Assembly: GCF_006352475.1 (NCBI RefSeq)
Contig: NZ_VCMZ01000001.1
Location: forward strand, 2,542,001 to 2,606,000
Direction of reading: 5' to 3'
Length of the DNA: 64,000 bases
Origin: Acinetobacter pullicarnis
Lineage (GTDB): Bacteria > Pseudomonadota > Gammaproteobacteria > Pseudomonadales > Moraxellaceae
Positions 35,820-45,782 of the stretch are shown one piece after another (position 1 is the stretch's first letter; every line of letters begins with the position of its first letter). The notes under the pieces are model-generated. The model saw only the letters and a list, made by a program, of their open reading frames with translations, had not been told where the DNA came from and did not search any database. A program made the translations under genes and the position numbers.

Positions 35820-37385
35820 ATGTTAGATCAAAATATTAAAGCGCAACTGAAATCTTATTTAGAGCGTTTAGAAAGCCCAATTGAATTGGTTGCCGCATTA
35901 GATCAATCTGATAAAGCAGAAAAAATCAAACAACTGGTCACCGAAATTGCTGAGCTTTCTGAGCAAGTCACGGTACGCTTTGATGGTGACAATGCACGTC
36001 GTCCAAGTTTTGGGGTTGCTAAAGCAGGGGAAAAACCACGCGTATTCTTTGCAGGCCTCCCAATGGGGCATGAGTTCACCTCGTTAATTTTGGCTTTACT
36101 GCAAGTGTCTGGTTATGCACCAAAAGTTTCTGATGAAATACTTGCTCAAATCAAAGGCCTAAACTTAACCGCAGATTTTGATGTGTTCGTATCTCTAAGC
36201 TGCCATAACTGTCCGGATGTGGTGCAAGCGCTGAACTTAATTGCAATTAATAATCCAGGCACTACGGCCACCATGATTGATGGTGCGTTCTTCCAAGACG
36301 AAGTTGAACAACGCAAAATCATGGCAGTACCAATGCTGTTCCAAAATGGTGAACACATTGGCCAAGGTCGCATGACTCTAGAAGAGATTGTGGCGCAACT
36401 GGATACCAATTCTGCGGAAAAAGATGCAGAGAAACTCAATGCCAAAGCTGCATTTGATGTACTGGTCATTGGTGGTGGCCCAGCAGGTGCAGCTTCTGCG
36501 GTTTATGCCGCACGTAAAGGTATTCGTACCGGTATTGTTGCAGATCGTTTTGGTGGCCAAGTTATGGACACCATGGACATCGAAAACTTCATTTCAGTGC
36601 AAAAAACCCAAGGGCCGAAATTTGGCGCAGACATGGAAGCGCATGTTCGCGAATATGGCGTCGACATCATGAACCTACAACGGGTTAAACATGTGATCGG
36701 TGCAGATCAGACGGCCAGTGGCTTGGTTGAAGTTGAACTTGAAAATGGCGCTAAACTTGAATCGAAAACCATCATTCTTTCCACAGGTGCACGTTGGAGA
36801 GAAATGAATGTACCGGGCGAGAAAGAATATAAAACTCGTGGTGTCGCATACTGCCCACACTGTGATGGTCCGTTGTTTAAAGGCAAACGTGTTGCAGTGA
36901 TTGGTGGTGGTAACTCAGGGGTTGAAGCTGCGATTGATTTAGCTGGTATTGTTGAACATGTGACTTTGGTTGAATTTGATACTAAATTACGTGCAGACCA
37001 AGTGCTACAAGACAAACTACATAGCTTGCCAAATACTACAGTGATCATGAATGCCTTATCGACTGAAGTGATTGGTGATGGCGCACAAGTGACGGCGTTG
37101 AAATATAAAGATCGTGCGACTGAGCAAGAACATACGGTTGAACTCGCAGGGATCTTTGTGCAAATTGGTTTATTGCCCAATACGGATTTCTTAAAAGAGA
37201 CCGCAGTTGAGCTTTCAAATCGTGGTGAGATTGTGGTGAATGATCGCAACGAAACCAATGTCAAAGGTGTATTTGCTGCGGGTGACTGTACCACTGTGCC
37301 GTATAAGCAAATTATTATTGCCGCAGGTGAAGGTGCAAAAGCATCACTATCTGCCTTTGATTATATTATTCGTTCAGGGTCTTAA
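35820..37385 (+). CDS. ahpF: Alkyl hydroperoxide reductase flavoprotein subunit
   Basis: A 521-residue NADH-dependent disulphide reductase that recycles AhpC. The N-terminal tandem thioredoxin-like domain carries CHNC (about residues 129-132); the FAD motif [19 protein letters not shown] follows near 214-232; the thioredoxin-reductase active site is [11 protein letters not shown] near 345; and the FAD-binding [12 protein letters not shown] is close to the end. Length matches E. coli AhpF. TGGAAG precedes the ATG. It is monocistronic and ends 1 bp before a hairpin repeat. Confidence 0.97.
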   Translation: MLDQNIKAQLKSYLERLESPIELVAALDQSDKAEKIKQLVTEIAELSEQVTVRFDGDNARRPSFGVAKAGEKPRVFFAGLPMGHEFTSLILALLQVSGYAPKVSDEILAQIKGLNLTADFDVFVSLSCHNCPDVVQALNLIAINNPGTTATMIDGAFFQDEVEQRKIMAVPMLFQNGEHIGQGRMTLEEIVAQLDTNSAEKDAEKLNAKAAFDVLVIGGGPAGAASAVYAARKGIRTGIVADRFGGQVMDTMDIENFISVQKTQGPKFGADMEAHVREYGVDIMNLQRVKHVIGADQTASGLVEVELENGAKLESKTIILSTGARWREMNVPGEKEYKTRGVAYCPHCDGPLFKGKRVAVIGGGNSGVEAAIDLAGIVEHVTLVEFDTKLRADQVLQDKLHSLPNTTVIMNALSTEVIGDGAQVTALKYKDRATEQEHTVELAGIFVQIGLLPNTDFLKETAVELSNRGEIVVNDRNETNVKGVFAAGDCTTVPYKQIIIAAGEGAKASLSAFDYIIRSGS

Positions 37386-37386
37386 A

Positions 37387-37464
37387 AACCTCTCCCTTGC
37401 CCTCTCTCGTTGAAGAGGGTATCACACTAATCTCCTCTCCTTTTAGGAGAGGCTGGGAGAGGTT
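37387..37464. repeat. 78-bp CCTCTCC/GGAGAGG hairpin repeat
   Basis: Ends are a perfect 10-bp inverted repeat, AACCTCTCCC (37387-37396) and GGGAGAGGTT (37455-37464). Inside are two further hairpins, CCCTCTC...GAGGG and CCTCTCC-N5-GGAGAGG. The element sits directly after ahpF and may also act in termination. Related sequence occurs at 42422-42442. Confidence 0.65.
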
Positions 37465-37480
37465 ACATTTCTAACCATTG

Positions 37481-38632
37481 CTAATTTAAATATTTTTCCA
37501 CCAACAATGTCCAACAATGCGCACCCAACACAATATTCTGATCATTAAAATCATAATGTGCATTGTGGATCGAGCAACCATAAGGCTCACCTTCTCCATT
37601 TCCTAGAAAAAAGTAACAGCCCGGCCGTTGCGCCAACATCCATGCAAAATCTTCAGAAGCCATCATGGTTGTGGTTTGTGGCACCACGTTAATCCCCGAA
37701 TCTTCATCCGCCAATGCCTGTTCGAGCAACAAGGTTTCAGCACTACTGTTGATTACCGGAGGCACCAAATAGTCAAATACCAATGAAATATGCACATTGA
37801 AGGACAGTTCAATCCCTCTCACGATTTGAACCATGCGGTGATTAATTTTATTAAGTACCGCTTGGGTATCAGTACGAATACTGAGTTGTAGCTCAACTTC
37901 ATTGGGAATCACGTTATAGGTTGCCCCAGCGTGAATCGAACCAATACTGATCACTGCATATTCCTGTACATTCAAATTACGAGACTTAATACTTTGAATC
38001 GCATTAATAAAAGCAGACAACGCCTGAATTGGGTCGTGGGTATGTTCAGGCATTGCACCATGCCCACCTTTACCAATAATTTTACACAGCACCCGTTGTG
38101 ACGATGCCATGACGGTTCCTGCCTGTACAATTGCAGTCCCGACAGGAATCCCCGGTAAGTTATGTAAAGCATAAATCGCATCACATGGAAATTGCTCAAA
38201 TAATCCTGCTTCTAACATGGCTTTAGCCCCTGTCAGGTTTTCTTCTGCGGGTTGGAAAATTAAATTGAGCGTGCCATTAAAATCACAATGTTGCGCAATT
38301 TGTTTTGCTGCAGCCAATAAAATTGTGGTGTGCCCATCATGACCACAAGCATGCATGCGTCCTGCAATTTTACTGGCATGTGCAAAGTTGTTTTGTTCAT
38401 GAATCGGTAAGGCATCCATATCCGCACGTATGCCCAATGATTTTGTTCCTGTCCCTCGACGTAAAACAGCAACCAGTCCATGCCCGCCAATATGACGATG
38501 GACTTTATAGCCATAAGCACTTAAATGATCTGCAACCAATTGTGATGTCTGAACAGTATCCCCTTCTATTTCAGGATGTTGATGGAGGTGGTGGCGAATA
38601 GCAATAAATGAATCGAGTCGTAGCGTGTCCAT
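37481..38632 (-). CDS. M20-family amidohydrolase (hippurate hydrolase-like)
   Basis: A 383-residue metallopeptidase of the M20D group that cleaves N-acyl amino acids or related amides. Metal ligands and surroundings are visible: GIRADMDALPI, HACGHDGHTT (with the conserved Cys-Gly-His), FQPAEENLTGA and MMASEDFAWML. The start is uncertain; I take the ATG at 38632 (MDTLRLD), with a TTG at 38650 also possible, neither with a strong ribosome-binding site. A 92-bp gap separates it from the MHS transporter upstream, and both may form a uptake-hydrolysis pair. Confidence 0.85.
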   Translation of the reverse strand: MDTLRLDSFIAIRHHLHQHPEIEGDTVQTSQLVADHLSAYGYKVHRHIGGHGLVAVLRRGTGTKSLGIRADMDALPIHEQNNFAHASKIAGRMHACGHDGHTTILLAAAKQIAQHCDFNGTLNLIFQPAEENLTGAKAMLEAGLFEQFPCDAIYALHNLPGIPVGTAIVQAGTVMASSQRVLCKIIGKGGHGAMPEHTHDPIQALSAFINAIQSIKSRNLNVQEYAVISIGSIHAGATYNVIPNEVELQLSIRTDTQAVLNKINHRMVQIVRGIELSFNVHISLVFDYLVPPVINSSAETLLLEQALADEDSGINVVPQTTTMMASEDFAWMLAQRPGCYFFLGNGEGEPYGCSIHNAHYDFNDQNIVLGAHCWTLLVEKYLN

Positions 38633-38724
38633 GAGTGTGCTCGCTTGCAATACAGAATAATGTCTAAAAACCTAAAATTGAGAATAATTGCCCAAAAACA
38701 ATAAAACTGGACTAAGCCTCTGCC

Positions 38725-40026
38725 TTAAACTGAGGGGCTGATTTGTTTTAAATTACTTTTTTTACGCCAAAGCCGTGGTGATGTTTCCCTCATGTTGAGC
38801 ACAGCAAAAATACCAACAATTACACCAAACATGAGGTAATAGCCCGGTGCAGCCAAATCCATTGCGCTACTTAACCAAGTCACAATAAAGGGCGCGAATC
38901 CGCCAAATAACATTACGGCCATGTTGTAAGCAATGGACATCGACGTGGTTCGACCCAAAATATTAAACTGCTCAGAAATTGCTGCAGGTGATGGACCAAA
39001 CATGATGGCAATTCCCACACAGAGTACAAATTGCATAAATAACAATCGTGTTAAGGACGGTGCTGCAATCACAAAGTGATATAGCGGCAATGCGGTCAGT
39101 AGCAGAATGAGTAGGCCTGTCATCAATACAGGCTTACGCCCAAAATGGTCTGATAGCATGCCCGATACAGGAATGATGAACATCATGATCATGACGGCCA
39201 AAGCCTGTATAAACAAGGCACTGCCCATATCCAAACCCAGTTTGGTGTGGACATAGGTTGGGGTATTCACCAACACCACATAAACCGAAGCGGTGGCACT
39301 AACGGTCAAGCCCATACTTAAGATAATTTCGCGAATTGACTGTTTTACAGTCTGTTTAATCTGCGCATGACTATCAGTGACCTCAGCTTTACTTTGCAGA
39401 TAACTTTCATTTTCATCTAAACGACTACGAATCCATAACCCCACAGGGCAAATTAATAACCCAAGAATAAAGGGAATGCGCCACCCCCAACTGTTTAAGG
39501 TTTCGGGTGACATAAAATGATTCACTGCAGCAGCAACGGATGAACCCAATAAAATCGCAAAACACTGGCCAAAAAACTGCCAAGAACCATATAAACCTTT
39601 TTTATCGTCTGGGGCGGCCTCAATCACAAAGGCAGTCGAACTGGCATATTCTCCGCCCGTGGCAAACCCTTGTAATAGTCTTGAAATTACAATTAATATA
39701 GGTGCGGCAATACCAATACTAGCGGCTGTTGGCGCAAAGGCAATCATGCTCACCGCCAAGGTCATAATGCCGATAATCAGTAATAGTGCAGATTTACGCC
39801 CATGTTTATCGGCATAGTAACCAATCAAGATCCCTCCCACTGGCCGCATCAAAAAACCAACGCCAAATGTGCCTAAGGCCAATAATAATGAGGTTAATTC
39901 ATTCTTCTCTGGAAAGAATAATTTTGCGATAGTTGTTGCCAGAAAACCGTAAATCAAAAAATCGTACCACTCTAAGGTGTTTCCAATAACGGCTGAAACC
40001 ACCTTATTCCTGACATTTTGTTCCAT
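38725..40026 (-). CDS. MFS transporter, metabolite:H+ symporter (MHS) family
   Basis: A 433-residue inner-membrane permease with twelve helices. The family opening NTLEWYDFLIYGFLA and the loop YYADKHGRKSALLL (MFS signature) are clear; ProP, ShiA, KgtP and citrate carriers belong here. I start it at 40026 (MEQNVRN), preceded by AAGGAT; the frame extends far upstream to 40164 without family similarity. The neighbouring amidohydrolase suggests the solute is an N-acyl amino acid or an organic acid, but the sequence does not decide. Confidence 0.87.
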   Translation of the reverse strand: MEQNVRNKVVSAVIGNTLEWYDFLIYGFLATTIAKLFFPEKNELTSLLLALGTFGVGFLMRPVGGILIGYYADKHGRKSALLLIIGIMTLAVSMIAFAPTAASIGIAAPILIVISRLLQGFATGGEYASSTAFVIEAAPDDKKGLYGSWQFFGQCFAILLGSSVAAAVNHFMSPETLNSWGWRIPFILGLLICPVGLWIRSRLDENESYLQSKAEVTDSHAQIKQTVKQSIREIILSMGLTVSATASVYVVLVNTPTYVHTKLGLDMGSALFIQALAVMIMMFIIPVSGMLSDHFGRKPVLMTGLLILLLTALPLYHFVIAAPSLTRLLFMQFVLCVGIAIMFGPSPAAISEQFNILGRTTSMSIAYNMAVMLFGGFAPFIVTWLSSAMDLAAPGYYLMFGVIVGIFAVLNMRETSPRLWRKKSNLKQISPSV

Positions 40027-40534
40027 AATATTTATCCTTATTTTTATAATATTGCTTTTATTTTTGACAGCCTGCTGTGACGCAATTCGTACCATAATGA
40101 CTTTTAATATTTCGGCCACAACAAGCCGTTTTATCTTAAAACTTATTATTAAGTTTGAATACACAGTACGCCTTTTTATTTTAATTAATATTAGAAAGTG
40201 CGAATGATTTAACGTAATTCACCTGAGCACAGCAATCGCTCAGATGAATGCTAAAAATAAGCAATTCAAAGATAAAATTATTATTTAATAAAAAACTATA
40301 ATCACCATAAAACAACAGCTTATATAAATCAACTCAGTAATTAAACCCACAACCTGTATATAAATAGATGCGTTTACAATTCAGAATAAATCCCATTACA
40401 TCATTAAAAATGATTTCCATCATCATTAAGTCAGGTTTAATAAAAATATAATGTAAAACCACACAAATAAATTTGAAATTGAGTTGTTAATCAAGTTAAA
40501 GTCAGCACATTCTTTTTATGCAACTGAATAATTT
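40027..40534. other. AT-rich divergent region between the MHS transporter and VIT genes
   Basis: 508 bp without a recognisable gene, terminator or strong dyad. It must hold promoters for the genes diverging from both ends. Confidence 0.5.
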
Positions 40535-41239
40535 ATGTCTTATTCACATCATGACGAAAAACATTTGATTCAACGTGCTGGTTGGTTACGCGCAGCCGTA
40601 TTAGGTGCCAATGATGGCATTATTTCCGTCACCAGTTTGGTGATGGGAATGGCAGCCAGTGGTGCATCAGGTCAAACCTTATTTATTACTTGTGTGGCTG
40701 GGCTCATTTCTGGTGCAACCTCGATGGCGGCTGGGGAATATATTTCGGTTAAATCGCAGTCAGATATTGAAGAAGCAGATTTAAAAATTGAAGCGCGAGA
40801 ATTGGAAAAAAATCCGCATCTCGAATTAAAAGAACTCACCCACATTTACACCTTGCGTGGTCTCACGCCCGAACTTGCTCATGAAGTTGCAGTCCAACTC
40901 ACCGCTAAGGATGCCCTAGAAGCTCATGCTCGTGATGAAATTGGGATCAATGAAATGACCGCAGCAAGACCGATTCAAGCTGCTGGCTCTTCTGCTGCCT
41001 CCTTTACCGTGGGTGCTGTGCTGCCAATGTTGGCGATTGTAATTAGCCCTGAAGCCTATATCTCTACGGTGGTTATGGTGGTTGGCGTCCTTTCTTTGGC
41101 TATTTTAGGGGCTGTTTCTAGTTACTATGCCGGCACGTCAATGCTTAAAGGCAGCTTACGGGTTTGTATTTGGGGCATTATTGCAATGGCATTCTCAAGT
41201 TGGATCGGTTCTCTGTTCCAAGTCGGTCATATTGTTTAG
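40535..41239 (+). CDS. VIT1/CCC1-family iron/manganese transporter
   Basis: A 234-residue membrane protein with about five helices. The family hallmark WLRAAVLGANDGIISVTSLVMG opens it, followed by GLISGATSMAAGEYISVKSQSD, then a charged cytoplasmic segment with glutamates (EEADLKIEARELEK, residues about 75-120) that binds metal in plant VIT1. It probably exports divalent iron or manganese. ATG with AT-rich leader and no clear strong ribosome-binding site. Next gene is on the same strand 98 bp later. Confidence 0.88.
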   Translation: MSYSHHDEKHLIQRAGWLRAAVLGANDGIISVTSLVMGMAASGASGQTLFITCVAGLISGATSMAAGEYISVKSQSDIEEADLKIEARELEKNPHLELKELTHIYTLRGLTPELAHEVAVQLTAKDALEAHARDEIGINEMTAARPIQAAGSSAASFTVGAVLPMLAIVISPEAYISTVVMVVGVLSLAILGAVSSYYAGTSMLKGSLRVCIWGIIAMAFSSWIGSLFQVGHIV

Positions 41240-41337
41240 CAACAAATTTAATCATCATCAACGAAATAAATTATGAATATAATTTGCCTCATAGCCAGTA
41301 CATCAGCTACCTTGAAGCTCAATGAGTACTGGCGTTG

Positions 41338-42387
41338 ATGATGATGACTTTATTAGAAAAATTAAATATTAAACACCCAATTCTACTGGCACCTATGGCT
41401 GGTGTGTCTACGCCAACCTTGGCTGCTGAAGTATCCAATCAAGGTGCTTTGGGTTCACTTGGTTTAGGTGCAAATACCGCAGCAGCAGCACGTGAACAGA
41501 TTATTCAAACCCATCAACTGACCGATGCTGCTTTTCAGGTCAACTTCTTCTGTCATGAAAGCGTGCCAGCCGATGCCCAAGCAGATCAAATATGGATCGA
41601 AGCATTACGCCCTGAATTTGAAAAGTTTGCTGCCACACCACCGAGCCAACTCAACTGTATTTATCCAAGTTTTTTAGACAATAATGATTATTTAGAAGTC
41701 GTGTTAGAAACTCGACCCAAAGCGGTCAGTTTTCATTTTGGTATTCCGCACCCCGAGCAGATTCAAGCCCTAAAAGCGGCGGGCATTATGACCATGGTCA
41801 GCGCCACAAATCTTCCAGAAGCCATTCGTATTGAGCAAGCTGGCATCGATGTGATCATTGCGCAAGGAATTGAAGCCGGTGGGCATCGAGGAATTTTCAA
41901 TCCAACCTTTGACAGCGCCATGCCAACTGCGGACTTGCTACAACTGATTTTGCAACATTGTCAGCTTCCAGTGGTTGCTGCTGGTGGCATTATGAATGGG
42001 CAACAAGCACAGCATCTGCTGAACTTAGGCGCTGCTGCTGTACAAATGGGTACCGCTTTTGTGCAATGTAAAAGTTCGAGTGCCAATGCAGCCTATCGCC
42101 AAGCCCTGTTCCAACAACCGCTCACCCAAATTACCGCCAGTATTTCAGGACGGCCTGCACGTGGTCTAATGCAACATTGGCAACTTGCAATTGACACCCC
42201 AGATCGTGCACCCGTTGCAGCCTACCCTTATGCCTATGATCTCGCGAAACAACTTAATGCAATTGCCAGTCAACACGGCGATGTGAGTTATGGTGCATTT
42301 TGGGCGGGCAGTAATGTGGCACAAATACGCGACATGAATGCAGCGGATTTGATCAATCAATTGGTCTTAGAAATCAATCAGTCTTAA
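41338..42387 (+). CDS. Nitronate monooxygenase (2-nitropropane dioxygenase family)
   Basis: A 349-residue FMN-dependent TIM-barrel enzyme that oxidises alkyl nitronates. Signature stretches are HPILLAPMAGVSTPTLAAEVSNQGALG at the start, IIAQGIEAGGHRG (FMN and catalytic region) near residue 180, and VVAAGGIMNGQQAQHLLNLGAAAVQMGTAF. Three ATG codons and a TTG lie in tandem at 41335-41346, so the exact start is uncertain by a few residues. A short leader without a strong ribosome-binding site precedes it. Confidence 0.9.
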   Translation: MMMTLLEKLNIKHPILLAPMAGVSTPTLAAEVSNQGALGSLGLGANTAAAAREQIIQTHQLTDAAFQVNFFCHESVPADAQADQIWIEALRPEFEKFAATPPSQLNCIYPSFLDNNDYLEVVLETRPKAVSFHFGIPHPEQIQALKAAGIMTMVSATNLPEAIRIEQAGIDVIIAQGIEAGGHRGIFNPTFDSAMPTADLLQLILQHCQLPVVAAGGIMNGQQAQHLLNLGAAAVQMGTAFVQCKSSSANAAYRQALFQQPLTQITASISGRPARGLMQHWQLAIDTPDRAPVAAYPYAYDLAKQLNAIASQHGDVSYGAFWAGSNVAQIRDMNAADLINQLVLEINQS

Positions 42388-42421
42388 GATCCTCTTCTGA
42401 ATTATTCTGATCCTCTCCTAA

Positions 42422-42528
42422 CCTCTCCTTGAAAAGGAGAGGAACTGTCTCTCGCTCCACTGCTTTGCGGTGGGACTAGAAAATATATTTCTAAGTAATG
42501 CGCTGTAGAACTGATGAGCACTTAGAAA
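42422..42528. repeat. GGAGAGG hairpin repeat cluster
   Basis: CCTCTCCTT-GAA-AAGGAGAGG at 42422-42442 is a perfect 9-3-9 hairpin, and TTTCTAAGT / ACTTAGAAA at 42488-42496 and 42520-42528 form a second 9-bp inverted repeat. The first shares its core with the repeat at 37387-37464. The surrounding 42388-42658 stretch has no convincing gene. Confidence 0.6.
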
Positions 42529-42658
42529 AGTGTTCTCTGCTAACCTCTCCGATACTCTCCTTGAAAATAAGAAGAACTTGAGGTGCTTTTTGTCATTTGC
42601 GTAGAAAAATAAAGAAGTTAAAACAATGATAAAAGAGGTCGAGTATTCAAGATAAATC

Positions 42659-43162
42659 TCAGTGCATCTGTTCACGTAGCATATACACCATATCTAGTTC
42701 GGGGCAGTCATAGCCCATTGCGGTGATGGCTGCGCTAACTTGTCCACGATGATGAGTACCATGATTAAAGACGTGTATTAGGGTTGCAGCATAAGGCAAA
42801 CTTAAATGCTGACCTGCCGTGGTGGTATAACTTAAGCAGCCTGCTAAAGTCGTTGCATCCAATTGCTCAATAAAATCTACCCAATTATTAGATTTTTCCC
42901 GAAGTGCCTGTAACAATACAGTGGGGTCTGTTTCGACAATCTGATTTAAAGCCAGTGCTGGTGACACGCCCTCAGCAAAGCGCGGATACCAAATATAATG
43001 CTCGCCCAACAGCAGATGATTTAAGGTGCCAAAAATACTGTTAAAAAACAATCCGCAATCTTGCTGTAAAGCCTTGACTGGCATGCTTTCTAATTGTTGT
43101 ACCAGTTTGTCTGTCGCCCAAATATTATAATTGGCCATGAGGCGTAAGTGGTCTTTAGACAT
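42659..43162 (-). CDS. DinB-family protein
   Basis: A 167-residue four-helix-bundle protein of the DinB/YfiT group. The three metal-binding histidines typical of the family are visible as NHLLLGEHYIW (about residue 47), HVFNHGTHHRGQ (about 130-141). Family members are metal-dependent; some act as thiol transferases or are damage-induced, but most are uncharacterised. The ATG at 43162 lies close to the EamA remnant upstream. Single gene. Confidence 0.82.
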   Translation of the reverse strand: MSKDHLRLMANYNIWATDKLVQQLESMPVKALQQDCGLFFNSIFGTLNHLLLGEHYIWYPRFAEGVSPALALNQIVETDPTVLLQALREKSNNWVDFIEQLDATTLAGCLSYTTTAGQHLSLPYAATLIHVFNHGTHHRGQVSAAITAMGYDCPELDMVYMLREQMH

Positions 43163-43210
43163 GACATTTCTGCTTAAATTTAAATCCGAGCATGCAGCAT
43201 AACATGCTGT

Positions 43211-43423
43211 TTATTTTCCATTACGCTTGGAGCGATTTTACAACGCAAAATCAAAGAGAACCCAATGCAGTTGATACCCTTGCAGTATTTGATCTCAATA
43301 TTGGTGTTTGCGGTGGTGATACCGTTCCAAGGCTTTCAATTTGAAATGAGTTTTGATTTCTGGGCACCCACTCTATGGTTTGCTCTAGTCATTTCAGTTA
43401 TTGCACAATTACCAAATCTATGA
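43211..43423 (+). pseudogene. Remnant of an EamA/DMT-family transporter
   Basis: An open frame of about 70 codons reads SITLGAILQRKIKENPMQ, then VIPFQGF and FWAPTLWFALVISVIAQLP before a TGA at 43421-43423. This matches the second half of EamA-domain permeases (internal helices ending in the VISVxAQL stretch) but both ends of the ten-helix protein are missing. Upstream, an in-frame stop occurs at 43181-43183. It was too short and start-less to be a working gene. It lies squeezed between the DinB gene and the convergent flavoprotein gene. Confidence 0.7.
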
Positions 43424-43437
43424 CGATCTATGATGTT

Positions 43438-44529
43438 CTATGACGATGCTGACATGATCCGATTGGGGCGATACGGTGCTAAAGCCGTTTGTAGATTGCC
43501 AGATAAAATTTCCTGACCCGCCAACTGACACAATAACGGTGCGAGCGTTACAGCCGCATGACTATTGAGTACATATACCCCTTGCAGATTCGGTACAGCC
43601 CCAACCAAAGGCAAAGTATCGGTTGGCATGGGTCGATAGCCCACACTGACTTGGTCTAAACGCAAACCATGCGAGGCTTTTAAATTGTTTTGGATGCTCA
43701 GTAAGGCCTGTTGTGCAATCAGTTCTGGATGGTTTTGAGCCTGTGCATCAATATAATCTTCAGCCGCCAACACTTGCCCAACCGCACACACTCGTAGCTC
43801 CATTTCAGGGGTAGAGACAATTCGGTTTAATAATGCTGTGCGGTGTTGATAAGACATTTTCATTAAAATAGAAGGAGATGCGGTTAAAGCCAAATCTATC
43901 TTGCAATCATGCAATAACGCATGATTTCCCACACCACCTGCCAGTACCACCTGATCTGCAAAATAATTGCCATGTGTGGTACTCACACCCACCACCTGAT
44001 TTTGATGATGAATTAAACTGGTCACACGCTGATGCGCAGCATAGTTCACACCGGCTTCAATCGCCTCTTGTAAGAGCGACTGGATCACATGATCCAGTGG
44101 CACAGCACCATCATCCAGGGCATAGGCTGCCAAATCGGGAAAATGTTTGAGGTTTGGTTCAAGTTGTGCAATCTGTAATCCAGTACAAGCCTGCACATGA
44201 AAACCATAGTCTTGCTGTTGCTGAATAAAGGCAGCAGTTTGCTCAGGAGTTTGTTGCCAACTGAGCGCACCCGACCACTGAATATTTAAACGACCTGCGG
44301 TGTCTTGATCTAATTGTCGCCACGACTGACCCGCTTGCGCACGAAAGCGCATATAGTCAGGTGTAGATGAAAATGCCGTATTAATCCAAGCAAACGAATG
44401 CTGGCTTGCCCCACTGCCTGCATCTGCTTGATCAAGCAAGGTAATTTTCAAGTTGGACTGGCGAGCTAACCTCCATGCCAAGGTTACGCCTAAAATACCT
44501 GCCCCAACAATTACAACCGATTGTGTCAT
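43438..44529 (-). CDS. FAD-dependent amino acid oxidoreductase (DAO/DadA-like)
   Basis: A 363-residue flavoprotein. VVIVGAGILGVTLAWRLARQ at residues 5-24 is the FAD-binding motif, SQHSFAWINTAF the substrate-side segment and LNSHAAVTLAPLL the C-terminal FAD contact. The family includes D-amino acid dehydrogenases, glycine and sarcosine oxidases; the substrate cannot be told from sequence. No neighbours suggest a pathway: the next gene upstream on this strand is a peptide deformylase 130 bp away. Its stop codon lies 15 bp from the EamA remnant. Confidence 0.85.
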   Translation of the reverse strand: MTQSVVIVGAGILGVTLAWRLARQSNLKITLLDQADAGSGASQHSFAWINTAFSSTPDYMRFRAQAGQSWRQLDQDTAGRLNIQWSGALSWQQTPEQTAAFIQQQQDYGFHVQACTGLQIAQLEPNLKHFPDLAAYALDDGAVPLDHVIQSLLQEAIEAGVNYAAHQRVTSLIHHQNQVVGVSTTHGNYFADQVVLAGGVGNHALLHDCKIDLALTASPSILMKMSYQHRTALLNRIVSTPEMELRVCAVGQVLAAEDYIDAQAQNHPELIAQQALLSIQNNLKASHGLRLDQVSVGYRPMPTDTLPLVGAVPNLQGVYVLNSHAAVTLAPLLCQLAGQEILSGNLQTALAPYRPNRIMSASS

Positions 44530-44662
44530 TTTTTCACCACGACTAAGTATTATTGCTTATCGACGCCCCGTCAGCACAACTTATCTATGGCTCATCATGA
44601 GACGTACACGTTATATTTTAAACGCAATTACAGCGCCCCTGATCTAAGCTTTAGATCCACTT

Positions 44663-45178
44663 TTATGATGCAGTGCGACTGGCTTGTTTACGCATTTTGG
44701 CAATTTTCTTCATTGCCATTTCACGTTTTAGTGGCGACAGATAATCGGTAAAAATGCGGCCATGTAAGTGATCAATTTCATGCTGCATCGCAATTGCCAA
44801 GAAATCTTCACGTTCAGTAAAAAACTCGTTGCCGTCACGATCGAGCGCACGCACCTTAATTCGTTGAAACCGCTTCACTTCAACGTAAATACCAGGCACA
44901 GAAAGACAGCCTTCATTTGACATGACTTCACCTTCAGAGGCTATAATCTCAGGGTTAATCATCACCAACGGTTCATTGCGTTGCTCTGATAAATCAATCA
45001 CCAGTACCGCATCAGCATGACCAATCTGTGGTGCTGCCAGCCCAATGCCATCTTCGGTGGCATAGAGCGTATCCAACATATCGTCGATTAAGTTTTGCAC
45101 CGTGCTGACATCTTCTACCTTTTGATATTTAACACGTAATTTTGCATTAGGAATTTCAATAATGTCGCGGACAGCCAA
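44663..45178 (-). CDS. def: Peptide deformylase (additional copy)
   Basis: A 171-residue metalloenzyme that removes the formyl group from nascent proteins. All three active-site motifs are intact: GIGLAAPQ (about residues 44-51), EGCLS (Cys91 metal ligand) and QHEIDH (His133, Glu134, His137). The usual genomic neighbour fmt is absent here, so this is probably a second copy rather than the def-fmt operon gene; that is inference from context. A basic tail follows the catalytic domain. Confidence 0.94.
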   Translation of the reverse strand: MAVRDIIEIPNAKLRVKYQKVEDVSTVQNLIDDMLDTLYATEDGIGLAAPQIGHADAVLVIDLSEQRNEPLVMINPEIIASEGEVMSNEGCLSVPGIYVEVKRFQRIKVRALDRDGNEFFTEREDFLAIAMQHEIDHLHGRIFTDYLSPLKREMAMKKIAKMRKQASRTAS

Positions 45179-45266
45179 AACAATACTCCAATTGGATCTA
45201 GGGGGATTAAAAAGAATTTGAAGAATAACGCAAATATAGTTTAACTGTTAGTAAAAATATACCGAC

Positions 45267-45752
45267 TTAGCCCACGAATAAAGCATTGTAAATCCATGCA
45301 GCAATATCTAAGCCCACTGCAAAACATAGATGGGCAATTAGACTATTTTTAATGGCTTGTCGCGGTGCAGGCGTTTTCGCTGCAAAAAAGCCAAAACCAA
45401 AGGCAGGCTGCATCATTAAAAATGGAAAAGCCAAGCTGAGCAATCCTGTTAACAATGCCGGCCAAAACGTGATTTCAGCGAGCCAATTCGGAATGCTCAA
45501 TAACAATAAATACGCCCAAAGTATGCCAGTCACATAATGCAACAGCCAACCAACAGCCATTTCTCCACGGCGTGCAGGTGCTTGCATGATATTGCGATGC
45601 TTAAATTGACAGTCTTTCCAACCCAGTGCCCAGCGCCCGACCCATGCATAATTTAAAGACTTCACGGCAAAATACTTGCCACGTACACCGCCCAATACAT
45701 CCATAACCAGCGTGGCGATTACGCCTACAACAACTGCTTGTATTAATACCAT
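45267..45752 (-). CDS. DUF2938 membrane protein
   Basis: A 161-residue protein with four hydrophobic segments; a polar loop of about 35 residues (WALGWKDCQFKHRNIMQAPA) follows the first. This fits the DUF2938 family of unknown function. It diverges from the MerR-type gene and lies under a promoter with the 19-bp spacer typical of MerR control, so it is probably the regulator's target. What signal or substrate is involved is unknown. Confidence 0.8.
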   Translation of the reverse strand: MVLIQAVVVGVIATLVMDVLGGVRGKYFAVKSLNYAWVGRWALGWKDCQFKHRNIMQAPARRGEMAVGWLLHYVTGILWAYLLLLSIPNWLAEITFWPALLTGLLSLAFPFLMMQPAFGFGFFAAKTPAPRQAIKNSLIAHLCFAVGLDIAAWIYNALFVG

Positions 45753-45782
45753 CTACTTGTCTCATGACCCGATTCAAATTAG

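Noticed and set aside
36707..37294. 195-residue frame antisense to ahpF
   Set aside because: Fully inside an intact ahpF gene with all catalytic motifs; no independent support.
42418..42675. 85-residue minus-strand frame
   Set aside because: Lies within hairpin repeat sequence; no start signal and no conserved pattern.
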